The notes under the pieces were generated by a model. The model was not told the DNA's origin and searched no databases. It saw only the letters and a program-made list of their open reading frames with translations. From Piscinibacter defluvii (GTDB taxonomy: Bacteria; Pseudomonadota; Gammaproteobacteria; Burkholderiales; Burkholderiaceae_C): a stretch of 64,000 nt of DNA. The translations under genes and the position numbers were made by a program. The stretch lies in the NCBI RefSeq assembly GCF_004011805.1, contig NZ_RCHJ01000006.1:1-64000 (forward strand). The letters run 5' to 3'. This document shows positions 9,500 to 19,821 of this stretch, piece after piece. Position 1 is the stretch's first letter. The number at the start of each line of letters is the position of its first letter.

Positions 9500-9540
9500 G
9501 CAGACCTCGCTCGGCGGCATGCTAGGGCATCATCGGCGCC

Positions 9541-9885
9541 ATGGTGAAACACACCCGCCCAGGCCCCTGGTCGCTGCTGCTGATGCCGGCCCTGCTCGCG
9601 GCGCTGCCCGCGCCGGCCCAGGAAGACCCACAGCGCTACGTGCGCTTCGTCGAGGAACCCGCCGGCGACTGCGTCAACCGCAACGGCATGCAGATCCTGG
9701 TGAAGAACGAGCACCCGACACGGCGCCTGCGGGTCTGGCTCGACCGCTACCAGGCCGGCGTGGGCACCGGCGACCGCTCGCGCTCCGACCTCGCCCCCGG
9801 CGCGCCGCCCGAGCCGCTGGGCTGCTCGCGCAACCTGGCCGGCGCGCAGGAGTGGCGCCTGGCGCGCGCCGTGTTCCTCGACTGA
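9541..9885 (+). CDS. Small secreted protein of unknown function
   Basis: A 114-residue protein with a signal peptide to about residue 26 (LLLMPALLAALPAPAQ). The mature domain is short, with two cysteines (GDCVNR and LGCSRN) that could form a disulfide, and a VKNEHPTRRLRVWLDRY strand pattern. The promoter region is shared with the divergent aldo/keto reductase (41 nt). No family is recognised. Confidence 0.65.
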   Translation: MVKHTRPGPWSLLLMPALLAALPAPAQEDPQRYVRFVEEPAGDCVNRNGMQILVKNEHPTRRLRVWLDRYQAGVGTGDRSRSDLAPGAPPEPLGCSRNLAGAQEWRLARAVFLD

Positions 9886-9895
9886 GCGCAGGCGT

Positions 9896-10246
9896 CTAGA
9901 AGCATTCGTCGCGCGCCACCTGCAGCCGGCAGCTCCAGCGGAACAGTTCGGCCTGCTGCTTGGACGAGCGCCGGAAGATGGCGGTGGCCTCCTGGGCGAT
10001 GGCGTCGGGCAGCGGCAGCTCGACGGGCGCACCGGTGCTGTTGGTGTAGAAGTTCAGGAAGCAGGTGCGGTCGGGCTCGCACAGGCGGGCGATCTGCGCG
10101 TCGTACGCATGGCGCTCGGGAGCCTGGCCGGTGGGCACGATCACGAGCTGCACCAGCCCCTGCCGGCCGGCGACGGTCCAGACCTCGGCCGCGGCGGCAG
10201 CGGCAACGGCGAGCACGGCGAGCGAGGCGACGACGGCGGTTTTCAT
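9896..10246 (-). CDS. Small secreted protein of unknown function
   Basis: A 116-residue protein with an Ala-rich signal peptide (residues 1-20). The mature part contains four Cys (RLCEPDRTCF, WSCRLQ, DECF), probably two disulfides. It converges on the preceding secreted protein gene with a 10-nt gap and starts 7 nt downstream of the GlxA-type regulator on the same strand, so the two may be co-transcribed. No family is recognised. Confidence 0.6.
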   Translation of the reverse strand: MKTAVVASLAVLAVAAAAAAEVWTVAGRQGLVQLVIVPTGQAPERHAYDAQIARLCEPDRTCFLNFYTNSTGAPVELPLPDAIAQEATAIFRRSSKQQAELFRWSCRLQVARDECF

Positions 10247-10253
10247 GGCCGGA

Positions 10254-11240
10254 TCATTCCCGCCGCGTCACCGCACTGTCAACGCGGCCCCGGAAGGCGG
10301 CGCGGTAGCCGGCCGGCGGCTGGCCCACGCTGGCGACGAAGGCCTTGCGCAGCGCCACCGCCGACCCGAAACCCGCCTCGGCGGCGACGCCCTCGATGCC
10401 CAGCTCGCTCGCCTCGAGCAGCGCGCGGGCCCGCGCCACGCGGCGCTGCAGCACCCACTGCCACACCGTCGTGCCGGTGGCCTCGCGGAAGCGCCGCGTG
10501 AAGTGGCGCCGGCTCATCGCGGCGCGTGCCGCGAGCGTGTCCAGGTCGATCGGCTCGGCCAGGTGCGCCTCGATCCACTCGAGCAGCGCCGCCATGCGCC
10601 CGCCGCGGCGCGAGGCCGGCAGCGGCGCGTCGACGAACTGCGCCTGGCCGCCGGCGCGGTGCGGCGCCACCACCAGCCGCCGCGCGACCCGGTTGGCCGC
10701 CGCAGCACCGACCCACTGGCGCAGCAGGTGCAGGCAGCAGTCCAGGCTCGCGGCCGTGCCGGCGGAGGTGACGATGTCGCCGTCGTCGACATACAGCACC
10801 TCGGGCTGCAGCCGCACGCGCGGGTAGCGGCGGGCAAACGCCTCGGCCCAGGCCCAATGCGTGGTGGCCGGCCGGCCGTCGAGCAGCCCGGCCTCGGCCA
10901 GCACGAAGGCGCCCAGGCACAGGCCGACCAGCCGCGCGCCGCGTTCGTGCGCCCGGCGCAGCGCACGCAGCACGGCCTCGGGCGGACGCTCGGTGGTGTC
11001 GCGCCACGAGGGCACGATCACGAGGCCCGCGGCCTCCAGCGTGCGCAGGCCGTGGGTGGGCTGCAGGCTGAAGCCGGCCGAGCTGCGCAGCGGGCCGCGC
11101 CGCTCGCTGCAGACCGCGAGCGGCCAGCCCGGCACGCCGAGCTCGGCCCGGTTCTCGCCGAACACCAGGCAGGGCACCGACAGGTGGAAGGGGCTGATGC
11201 CGTCGAAGGCGAGGACGGCGATGCGCTCGGGCACGGACAT
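10254..11240 (-). CDS. GlxA-family transcriptional regulator (PfpI-like domain plus AraC HTH)
   Basis: A 328-residue regulator. Residues about 5-190 form a DJ-1/PfpI-like domain with the nucleophile-elbow LVGLCLGAFVLAEAG, typical of GlxA proteins that sense small molecules. Residues about 225-320 are a double helix-turn-helix of AraC type (DTLAARAAMSRRHFTRRFREATG). It is divergent from the isochorismatase-fold hydrolase at 11330, which it probably controls. Confidence 0.88.
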   Translation of the reverse strand: MSVPERIAVLAFDGISPFHLSVPCLVFGENRAELGVPGWPLAVCSERRGPLRSSAGFSLQPTHGLRTLEAAGLVIVPSWRDTTERPPEAVLRALRRAHERGARLVGLCLGAFVLAEAGLLDGRPATTHWAWAEAFARRYPRVRLQPEVLYVDDGDIVTSAGTAASLDCCLHLLRQWVGAAAANRVARRLVVAPHRAGGQAQFVDAPLPASRRGGRMAALLEWIEAHLAEPIDLDTLAARAAMSRRHFTRRFREATGTTVWQWVLQRRVARARALLEASELGIEGVAAEAGFGSAVALRKAFVASVGQPPAGYRAAFRGRVDSAVTRRE

Positions 11241-11329
11241 GGCCCGACTTTATCGAACAATGGCTTTCGGGCCGCTGTCGCCCGGGACCCCGCCGACGAA
11301 CAATGGTGCCCTCAGCCACGGAGAACCCC

Positions 11330-11956
11330 ATGCCCACCGCACCCCGCCGCGCGCTCGTCGTGATCGACGTGCAGAACGAGTACGTCACCGGCAAGCTGCC
11401 GATCGAGCACCCGCCGCTCGCCACATCGCTGCCGGCCATCGGCGCGGCGATGGATGCGGCCCGCGCCGCCGGCATCCCCGTGGTGGTGGTGCAGCAGGAT
11501 GCGCCCGAGGGTTCGCCGATCTTCGCCACCGGCTCGCCCGGCTGGCAGCTGCACGAGGTGGTGGCGAGCCGGCCGCGGGACCACCACATCCGCAAGCTGC
11601 TGCCCAGCGCCTTCGCCGGCACCGACCTGGCCGAATGGCTCGCCGCGCGCGGCATCGACACGCTCACGGTGTGCGGCTTCATGACGCACAACTGCGATGC
11701 GTCGACCATCCTGCAGGCTGCGCATGCCGGGCTGACGGTGGAATGGCTGTCCGACGCGAGCGGCGCCCTGCCCTATGCGAACGCCGCCGGCGCCGTGAGC
11801 GCCGAGGAGATGCACCGCGTGTTCGCGGTGGTGTTCCACTCGCGCTTCGCCGCGGTGACGACGACGCCGCAGTGGATCGCCGCCGTGCAGGGAGGCGCGC
11901 CGCTGCGGCGCGATTCGATCTTCGCGTCGAACCAGCGCGCCCGCGGCCTGGCCTGA
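11330..11956 (+). CDS. Isochorismatase-family cysteine hydrolase
   Basis: A 208-residue hydrolase with the family triad visible: Asp in ALVVIDVQNEY, Lys in HHIRKLLPSAFAGT and Cys in FMTHNCDAS. Members hydrolyse amides, isochorismate, nicotinamide or N-carbamoyl compounds. The substrate here is unknown. The ATG at 11330 follows a GGAG site. An upstream ATG at 11303 lacks one. The divergent GlxA-type regulator is the likely controller, a common pairing. Confidence 0.87.
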   Translation: MPTAPRRALVVIDVQNEYVTGKLPIEHPPLATSLPAIGAAMDAARAAGIPVVVVQQDAPEGSPIFATGSPGWQLHEVVASRPRDHHIRKLLPSAFAGTDLAEWLAARGIDTLTVCGFMTHNCDASTILQAAHAGLTVEWLSDASGALPYANAAGAVSAEEMHRVFAVVFHSRFAAVTTTPQWIAAVQGGAPLRRDSIFASNQRARGLA

Positions 11957-11957
11957 A

Positions 11958-13478
<1,521 letters not shown>

Positions 13479-13483
13479 GAGAA

Positions 13484-14317
13484 TCAGCTCCGTGCAGGGG
13501 TGGCGGCGGCCGGCGCCTTCAGCATCCATTCATGCGCCGGGTCGTTCTTGAAGACCCAGAAGCGGTTCGGGCCGGCCATCACGTTGAGATAGTAGAGATC
13601 GTAGCCGTGCGGCGCGACCACGGGGTGATACCCCCGGGGGACCATCACGACGTCATGGTCCTCCACGGCGCAGGCCTCGTCCAGGCTGCGGTCGTCGGTG
13701 TAGACCCGCTGGAAGGCGAAGCCCTGCGGCGGGTTCAGGCGGTGGTAATAGGTTTCCTCGAGCTGGGTCTCGACCGGCGGCGCCTCCACGTCGTGCTTGT
13801 GCGGCGGGTAGCTCGACGAGTGGCTCGCCGGGGTGAGCACCTCCACCACCAGCAGGTGCGCCGCGGTCGGGTCGTCGTGCGGCAGGATGTCGCAGATGAA
13901 GCGCGTGTTGGTGCCCTGGCCGCGCACGCTGCGGCGCATCGAGGCCGGGTCGATCAGCCGCACGTCGCGCGCGCGGTCGCCGCCGGGGGCGCTGCACAGC
14001 GCCACCTCGGCCGGCGTGCGGGCGCGGATCGTCACGCGGCGGCCGGGCGGCACGTACAGCGCCGCCGGCGAGACCGGCTCGAACACGCTGGCGCGGCTGC
14101 CGAGCGATTCGTAGTGCACGCCGTCGACGTCCATGTCGACCGTGCCGGTCAGCACCACGGCGCACAGCTCGCGCGCGCCGGTGTCGACGGCCTCGCGCTC
14201 GCCCGGCTGCAGCCGGATCGCACGGAAGCCGACATGCGTCCAGCCTGCGCGCTCCGGCGTCACGTCGACGATCTCGCGGCCTGCCCTGGCCGCCTTGGCG
14301 AGCAGCGGGCTGGTCAT
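13484..14317 (-). CDS. iolB: 5-deoxy-glucuronate isomerase
   Basis: A 277-residue bicupin that converts 5-deoxy-D-glucuronate to 5-dehydro-2-deoxy-D-gluconate. Recognisable family segments are [22 protein letters not shown] with metal-binding histidines, [21 protein letters not shown] and [19 protein letters not shown]. The start ATG overlaps the iolE stop (ATGA), so translation is coupled. The longer frame upstream shadows iolE. Confidence 0.96.
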   Translation of the reverse strand: MTSPLLAKAARAGREIVDVTPERAGWTHVGFRAIRLQPGEREAVDTGARELCAVVLTGTVDMDVDGVHYESLGSRASVFEPVSPAALYVPPGRRVTIRARTPAEVALCSAPGGDRARDVRLIDPASMRRSVRGQGTNTRFICDILPHDDPTAAHLLVVEVLTPASHSSSYPPHKHDVEAPPVETQLEETYYHRLNPPQGFAFQRVYTDDRSLDEACAVEDHDVVMVPRGYHPVVAPHGYDLYYLNVMAGPNRFWVFKNDPAHEWMLKAPAAATPARS

Positions 14318-15216
14318 GACAGCCGATCGACGATCCGCTTCAGCGTCTCGTAGCCCTTCTTCGCGTAGACGTAGCTCGGTGCGACCGCCGGGTCCTGCTC
14401 GGCCTCGACCACCAGCCAGCCTTCGTAGCCGCCCTGGCGCAGGGTGGTGAGCACCGCGTCGAAGTCGATCACGCCGTCGCCCGGCACAGTGAAGGTGCCG
14501 TTGATCACGCCGGTCAGGAAGCTCCAGCCGTCGTTGCGCGCCTGGGCGATCACCTGCGGCCGCACGTCCTTGCAGTGCACGTGCACCACGCGGGCGAGGT
14601 GCTTCTTCAGCAGCGCCACTGGATCGCTCGCGCCGCCGTAGAAGGCGTGGCCGGTGTCGAACAGCAGGCCGACCTTGGCCGGATCGGTCTCGGCCATCAG
14701 CCGGTCGATGTCGGCCGGCGCCTCGACGTAGGCACCCATGTGGTGGTGGTAGGCGAGCGTGATGCCGTAGGCCGCCTGCAGGTGTTCGCCGAAGGCGTTC
14801 AGCCGCTTCGCGTAGGCCTGCCACTGCGCGTCGGTCGAGAAACGCGGGCGGCGCGCCAGCGGCGTGTCGATCTGGCCCTGGATCGAGCCGGCCACCTCGC
14901 CGTAGACCACCACCTTGCAGCCGTTGTGCTGCAGCTTGCGCATGTGCGCCGCGCAGGCGTCGATCTCGGAATCGAGCGGGCCCTCGGCGAGCTGCCCGGA
15001 GTACCAGCCGCTGACGCACACCACGCCGTACTCGGCCAGCTTGGCCTTCAATGCCGGGCCGTCCTTCGGGAACTTGTTGCCAAGCTCGAAACCCTGGTAG
15101 CCGATCTGCGCGCCTTCGCTCAGCGCGGTCTCCAGCGGCGTCTCGCCGCCGAGCGCGGGCAGGTCGTCGTTACTCCAGGAAATCGGGTTGATGCCGATGC
15201 GTACGTTCCAGGTCAT
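14314..15216 (-). CDS. iolE: myo-inosose-2 dehydratase
   Basis: A 300-residue xylose-isomerase-like TIM barrel that dehydrates 2-keto-myo-inositol. It starts VRIGINPISWSNDDLP, the family signature. Metal ligands are seen in AYHHHMGAYVE, LLFDTGHAFYGG and VHVHCKDVR. It lies 6 nt downstream of iolD and overlaps iolB. Confidence 0.96.
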   Translation of the reverse strand: MTWNVRIGINPISWSNDDLPALGGETPLETALSEGAQIGYQGFELGNKFPKDGPALKAKLAEYGVVCVSGWYSGQLAEGPLDSEIDACAAHMRKLQHNGCKVVVYGEVAGSIQGQIDTPLARRPRFSTDAQWQAYAKRLNAFGEHLQAAYGITLAYHHHMGAYVEAPADIDRLMAETDPAKVGLLFDTGHAFYGGASDPVALLKKHLARVVHVHCKDVRPQVIAQARNDGWSFLTGVINGTFTVPGDGVIDFDAVLTTLRQGGYEGWLVVEAEQDPAVAPSYVYAKKGYETLKRIVDRLS

Positions 15217-15222
15217 GGCGAG

Positions 15223-17073
15223 TCAGAGTCGTTGGGTGGACTTGCCGTCGAGATAGCGCCGGTGCGCGGCGTCGACCTCGGGGCGTTGCGAGATTTCGGG
15301 GATGCTGACCTCCCACCAGCAGCCGCCGTCGTCGGTGGTGCGGGTGTGCGTCGTGTCGATCACGATGACTTGCGTGCGCGTCGCGGCGCGCGCCTTCTGC
15401 ATCGCGCTCTTCAGCTCGGCGACGTCGGCGACGTGCACGGCCTCGGCCCCGAGCGCACGGGCATGCGCGGCGAAGTCGATCGTCAGGTCCACCCCGCCCT
15501 CGGGCACGCAATCGGTCAGCAGGTTGTTGAAGCGCGGCGAGCCGCTGGCCAGCTGCAGGCGCTGGATGCAGCCGAAGCCGCGGTTGTCGAGCACCACGAC
15601 GATCAGCTTGCGGCCCAGCATCACCGAGGTGGCGATCTCGGAGTTCATCATCAGATACGAGCCGTCGCCGAGCATCACGATGACCTCGGCCTCCGGGCAG
15701 GCCATCTTCACGCCCAGCCCACCGGCGATCTCGTAGCCCATGGTCGAGTAGCCGTACTCCATGTGGTAGCCGCCGGGCCGGCCGGCGCGCCAGAGCTTGT
15801 GCAGTTCCGCGGGCAGCGTGCCGGAGGCGCAGACGGCGATGTCACGCGTGGGCGAATCGGCGACCGACTCGCGCACTGCGCCGATCACCTCGGCGTCGTA
15901 GGGCAGCGTGTCGCGCGGCACCTGGGTCGTCAGTTCGGTGACGCGCTGGTTCCACGCCGCGGCCGCACTGCGGGCTCGCTCGGTCCAGGCCGGCTCGGCC
16001 CGCCAGTCGATCGCTGCGAGGCGCTGCAGGCCGACCCGGGCGTCGCACACCAGCGACTGGCCGCTCCACTTGTGCGCATCGAAGGGCTGCACGTTGACGG
16101 ACAGCAGCGTCGCATGGCCGAACAGGGTGTGCGAGCCGGTGGTGAAGTCCTGCAGCCGCGTGCCGACGGCGAGGATCAGGTCGGCATCGCGCGCCAGCGC
16201 ATTGGCCGCCGGCGAGCCGGTGACGCCGATCGCGCCGAGGTTCAGCGGGTGGTCCCAGGCCAGGCTGCTCTTGCCGCCGTGCGATTCGGCCACCGGCACG
16301 CCGGCCTTGGAGGCGAAGTCCGCCAGGGCCTGCGAGGCGCCGCTGTACAGCACGCCGCCGCCGGCGACGATCAGCGGGCGCTTCGCGCCGCGCAGCGTGG
16401 CGAGCGCACGCTCGAGCTCGCGTGCGTCCGGCTCGGGGCGGCGCAGGCGGATCGGCTCGGGTTGCAGGAAGGTCTCCGGGCAGTCGAAGGCCTGCGCCTG
16501 CACGTCCTGCGGCAGCGCGAGGCAGACCGGGCCGCAGTTCGCCGGGTCGGTCATCACCTGCACCGCGCGCGGCAGCGCGACGAGGATCTGCTCGGGCCGC
16601 ATGATCCGGTCGAAGTAGCGCGTGACCGGGCGGAACACGTCGTTGGCCGAGACATCGCCGGCCGCGAAGTCTTCCAGCTGCTGCAGCACCGGATCGGGCG
16701 CACGCGAGGCGAACACGTCGCCCGGCAGCAGCAGCACCGGCAGGCGGTTGACATGCGCCATCGCGGCGGCGGTGACGAGGTTGGTCGCCCCCGGGCCGAT
16801 CGAGGTGGTCACGGCCATGATGCGCCGGCGGAAGTTCGCCTTTGCGTAGGCCACCGCGGCATGGGCCATGGCCTGCTCGTTGTGGGCGCGGAAGGTCGGC
16901 AGCGCGGCGCGCTGCTCCCACAGCGCCTCGCCCAGGCCCGCCACGTTGCCGTGGCCGAAGATCGCCCAGGTGCCGCCGCACCAGGGCACGAGCGAGCCGT
17001 CGTCGAGCTCGACGCGCAGCGCGGCCAGGTGGCGCACCAGCGCCTGGGTCATCGTCAAGCGGGTTGTCTTCAT
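15223..17073 (-). CDS. iolD: 3D-(3,5/4)-trihydroxycyclohexane-1,2-dione acylhydrolase
   Basis: A 616-residue ThDP-dependent ring-opening enzyme of inositol catabolism. The amino-terminal domain has GTWAIFGHGNVAGLGEAL and TTSIGPGATNLVTAAA, and the ThDP site near residue 475 is GDGSYLMMNSEIATS. The sequence ends in IDTTHTRTTDDGGCWWEVSIPE, typical of IolD. The ATG at 17071-17073 overlaps the iolC stop (ATGA). A longer frame starting at 17709 is a shadow of iolC. Confidence 0.96.
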   Translation of the reverse strand: MKTTRLTMTQALVRHLAALRVELDDGSLVPWCGGTWAIFGHGNVAGLGEALWEQRAALPTFRAHNEQAMAHAAVAYAKANFRRRIMAVTTSIGPGATNLVTAAAMAHVNRLPVLLLPGDVFASRAPDPVLQQLEDFAAGDVSANDVFRPVTRYFDRIMRPEQILVALPRAVQVMTDPANCGPVCLALPQDVQAQAFDCPETFLQPEPIRLRRPEPDARELERALATLRGAKRPLIVAGGGVLYSGASQALADFASKAGVPVAESHGGKSSLAWDHPLNLGAIGVTGSPAANALARDADLILAVGTRLQDFTTGSHTLFGHATLLSVNVQPFDAHKWSGQSLVCDARVGLQRLAAIDWRAEPAWTERARSAAAAWNQRVTELTTQVPRDTLPYDAEVIGAVRESVADSPTRDIAVCASGTLPAELHKLWRAGRPGGYHMEYGYSTMGYEIAGGLGVKMACPEAEVIVMLGDGSYLMMNSEIATSVMLGRKLIVVVLDNRGFGCIQRLQLASGSPRFNNLLTDCVPEGGVDLTIDFAAHARALGAEAVHVADVAELKSAMQKARAATRTQVIVIDTTHTRTTDDGGCWWEVSIPEISQRPEVDAAHRRYLDGKSTQRL

Positions 17074-19019
17074 GCCGCCACCTTCATGCTCTTCCGGCTC
17101 GCGCGCCAGGCATCCACCAGGGTCGCGAAATTGCGCGCGGTCTCGTCCACCAGCGTCGCGTCGTCGATCTCGCCCTTCAGCCAGCGCAGGCTCGGCCCGG
17201 CCCAGAGGGTACGCCCGACCATGAAGCCCTTGACGATCGGGTGGGCGGCCTGCGCGAAGCCGGCGGCGAGCACCTCCAGCGGCTGGTTCAAGCCCAGGAT
17301 CACGACGCCGCGGCAATGCGGGTCGCGCTCGCCGATCAGCGCCGCCAGCGCGGCCCAGCCCTCGGGCGCCATGGGCGCGAGCTTCCACCATTCCGGCTTG
17401 AAGCCGAGGTTGTAGAGCCGCTTGATCGAACGCAGCAGCGCCGCATCGGCCGTGCCCGGCGCGGTGACCTCGCGCGGCGGGATGATCTCGAGCAGCAGCT
17501 CGTGCCCGCTCTCGCGCGTGGCCTCCCACAGCTCGGCCAGGCGCGCCTCCTGCTCGAGGCGCAGGTCCACCGCATCGTCCGGGTGGTAGTGCACCAGGCA
17601 CTTGATGACCTGCTCGCGCGGCCAGTGCGGCAGCTGCGAGCCGAGCGAGAGCGTGCCGTCGAAGCGCAGCGGCCGCGAGCCGGGCAGCTCGACCGGCCGG
17701 CCGACCCACCAGCCGCGGCCGGTGGCGGCGTGCAGCGCGTCCTCGCCGAGCTGCCCGTCGATCAGCACGCCCACCTTGCCGGCCAGCGCGCGGCTGCGCT
17801 CCACCTGCTCGGCGGCGCGCAGCAGCAGCTTCTTCAGCGCCGGCAGCCGCGTGGCGGCGGCGCCGGCCTCGCGCGCCAGCTCGAGGAACTGGCTGCGGTG
17901 GTCGAAGGCCATGACGTTCAGCTCGTCCCAGGCCGGGCGCGGCGCGGTGCTGCGGTGCAGGTGCGCGAGCACACGATCCGCATCCACCTTCGGGTGGCGG
18001 TTACCGGAGAACCAGTGCTTCAGCTCGGCCGGCGTCGGCATCGCCGGCGCGCAGGCATGGCGCGAGACCACGATCGCGCCGCAGGCATTCGCCAGCCGCG
18101 CCGCCTCCTCGAACGGCTGCCCGTTGAGCAGGCCGGTCATCAGCCCGGCCGCGAAGGCATCGCCCGCGCCGAGCACGTTCAGCACCTCGACCCGCTCGCC
18201 CTGCACGGTGAGCGCGTCCTCGACGCGCGCCGGCACGTCGCCGGGCACGAAGGCGCAGCCGAGCGCGCCGCGCTTGACCACCATCGCCGCCTGCGTCACC
18301 GCCCGCACGCGCTGCAGCGAGGCGATCAGGTCGCCCGGCACGCCGCCGGCGATCAGGAATTCCTCCTCGGTGCCGATCAGCAGCTCGAACTGCGGCAGCA
18401 TCGCCTGCAGGCTGGCGGTGACTCGCGCGTCGGCGACGAAGCGGTTCTCGCCCTCGCCGCGCTTCGTCAGGCCCCACAGCACCGGGCGGTAGTCGATGTC
18501 GAGCACGCGCACCACGCCGTGCCGGCCCGCGTAGCCCAGCGCCGCACCGGATGCCGCGCGCACGGTCGGCTGCGAGAGGTGCGTGCCGGTGATCAGCAGC
18601 GCACGGCAGGAGGCGATGAAGTCCTCGCGGATCAGCGCCGGGTCCAGCGCCATGTCCGCGCAGTTCTCCCGGTAGAACAGCAGCGGGAAGGTGTCGCGGT
18701 CCTTGAGCCCGAGCAGCACCAGCGCCGTCAGGCGCTGCGGGTCGACCTGCACCTGCGAGGTGTCGCAGCCCTCCTTCTGCAGGGTCTGCACCAGGAAGCG
18801 GCCCATCTGCTCGTCGCCCACGCGCGAGAGCATGGCCGCCCGCAGGCCCAGGCGCGCGGCGCCGAAGGCGATGTTGGCCGAGCTGCCGCCCAGGTACTTG
18901 GCGAAGCTCGTCGCGTCTTCCAGCGGGCAGCCGACCTGCTGCGCATAGAGGTCCACGGCGAGCCGGCCGAGGCAGGCCAGGTCGAAGCGGCGGCCGTCGG
19001 GGAAGTTCAGCGGGCCCAT
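17070..19019 (-). CDS. iolC: Bifunctional 5-dehydro-2-deoxygluconokinase / phosphogluconate aldolase (IolC-IolJ fusion)
   Basis: A 649-residue two-domain protein. Residues 1 to about 330 are a PfkB-type sugar kinase (LGGSSANIAFGAARLGL, catalytic-loop VLNVLGAGDAFAAGLM). Residues about 345-649 are the DUF2090 domain, related to class I aldolases and assigned to the IolJ reaction. One chain would phosphorylate 5-dehydro-2-deoxygluconate and cleave it to DHAP and malonate semialdehyde. Such fusions are common in proteobacteria. The start overlaps the ABC ATPase stop by one base (TGATG). Confidence 0.95.
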   Translation of the reverse strand: MGPLNFPDGRRFDLACLGRLAVDLYAQQVGCPLEDATSFAKYLGGSSANIAFGAARLGLRAAMLSRVGDEQMGRFLVQTLQKEGCDTSQVQVDPQRLTALVLLGLKDRDTFPLLFYRENCADMALDPALIREDFIASCRALLITGTHLSQPTVRAASGAALGYAGRHGVVRVLDIDYRPVLWGLTKRGEGENRFVADARVTASLQAMLPQFELLIGTEEEFLIAGGVPGDLIASLQRVRAVTQAAMVVKRGALGCAFVPGDVPARVEDALTVQGERVEVLNVLGAGDAFAAGLMTGLLNGQPFEEAARLANACGAIVVSRHACAPAMPTPAELKHWFSGNRHPKVDADRVLAHLHRSTAPRPAWDELNVMAFDHRSQFLELAREAGAAATRLPALKKLLLRAAEQVERSRALAGKVGVLIDGQLGEDALHAATGRGWWVGRPVELPGSRPLRFDGTLSLGSQLPHWPREQVIKCLVHYHPDDAVDLRLEQEARLAELWEATRESGHELLLEIIPPREVTAPGTADAALLRSIKRLYNLGFKPEWWKLAPMAPEGWAALAALIGERDPHCRGVVILGLNQPLEVLAAGFAQAAHPIVKGFMVGRTLWAGPSLRWLKGEIDDATLVDETARNFATLVDAWRASRKSMKVAA

Positions 19020-19810
19020 CAGATCGTCACTCCCTCCAGGTCGGCCATCATCGTCTTCATCTCGGCGCCGCCGGCCATCATGTCGAGCACCGCCTCCTTG
19101 CTCACGGCGGCCTTCGCGAAGGTGCCCATCGACTGGCCGCGGTTCAGCAGCGTGAAGCTGTCGCCCACCGGGTAGGCGTGGTTCACGTTGTGGGTGATGA
19201 AGATCACCGAGATGCCGCGCGCGCGCGCCTTGTGGATCAGCTTGAGCACGTTGACGCTCTGCTTGACGCCCAGCGCCGCGGTCGGCTCGTCGAGGATCAG
19301 CACGCGCGCGCCGAAGTGGATCGCGCGGGCGATCGCCAGGCACTGCTTCTCGCCGCCCGACATGTTGCCGATCATCTGGTCGGCGTCGCGCACGCGGATG
19401 CCCATCTCGGCGAGCTTGGCCATCGCGATGGCCGCCGCGCCGGCGTGGTCCATCACCGGCAGCAGGCCGAACAGCTTCTTCACCGGTTCGCGGCCCATGA
19501 AGAAGTTGCGCGTCACGCTCATCAGCGGCACCAGCGCCAAGTCCTGGTAGACGGTGGCGATGCCGGCGTCCAGCGCGTCGCGCGGCGACTTGAAGTGCAC
19601 CGGCTTGCCGTCGACCAGGTACTGCCCCTGCTCCGGCGCGAACACGCCGGAGAGCGTCTTGATCAGCGTGCTCTTGCCCGCGCCGTTGTCGCCCAGCAGG
19701 CAGTGCACCTCGCCGCGGCGCAGGCGCAGCGTCACGCCGTTCAGCGCGATCACCGGGCCGAAGAACTTGCTGATGTTCTCCAGCTGCAGGATGTAGTCGG
19801 GCTCGGCCAT
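19019..19810 (-). CDS. iatA: Inositol ABC transporter, ATP-binding protein
   Basis: A 263-residue single-domain ABC ATPase of the sugar type. It has Walker A GDNGAGKST near residue 40, signature MSGGEKQ near 145, Walker B VLILDEPTAAL and switch His in FITHN. It is half the length of RbsA/XylG-type duplicated ATPases, so it must dimerise. It lies between iatP and iolC in the inositol operon. Start at ATG 19808-19810, preceded by a purine-rich GGGGTGG run. Confidence 0.92.
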   Translation of the reverse strand: MAEPDYILQLENISKFFGPVIALNGVTLRLRRGEVHCLLGDNGAGKSTLIKTLSGVFAPEQGQYLVDGKPVHFKSPRDALDAGIATVYQDLALVPLMSVTRNFFMGREPVKKLFGLLPVMDHAGAAAIAMAKLAEMGIRVRDADQMIGNMSGGEKQCLAIARAIHFGARVLILDEPTAALGVKQSVNVLKLIHKARARGISVIFITHNVNHAYPVGDSFTLLNRGQSMGTFAKAAVSKEAVLDMMAGGAEMKTMMADLEGVTI

Positions 19811-19821
19811 GACCACCCCCT

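Noticed and set aside
14575-19175. Two giant plus-strand frames opposite iolE, iolD and iolC
   Set aside because: Low-complexity shadow translations. The minus-strand genes are certain from motifs.
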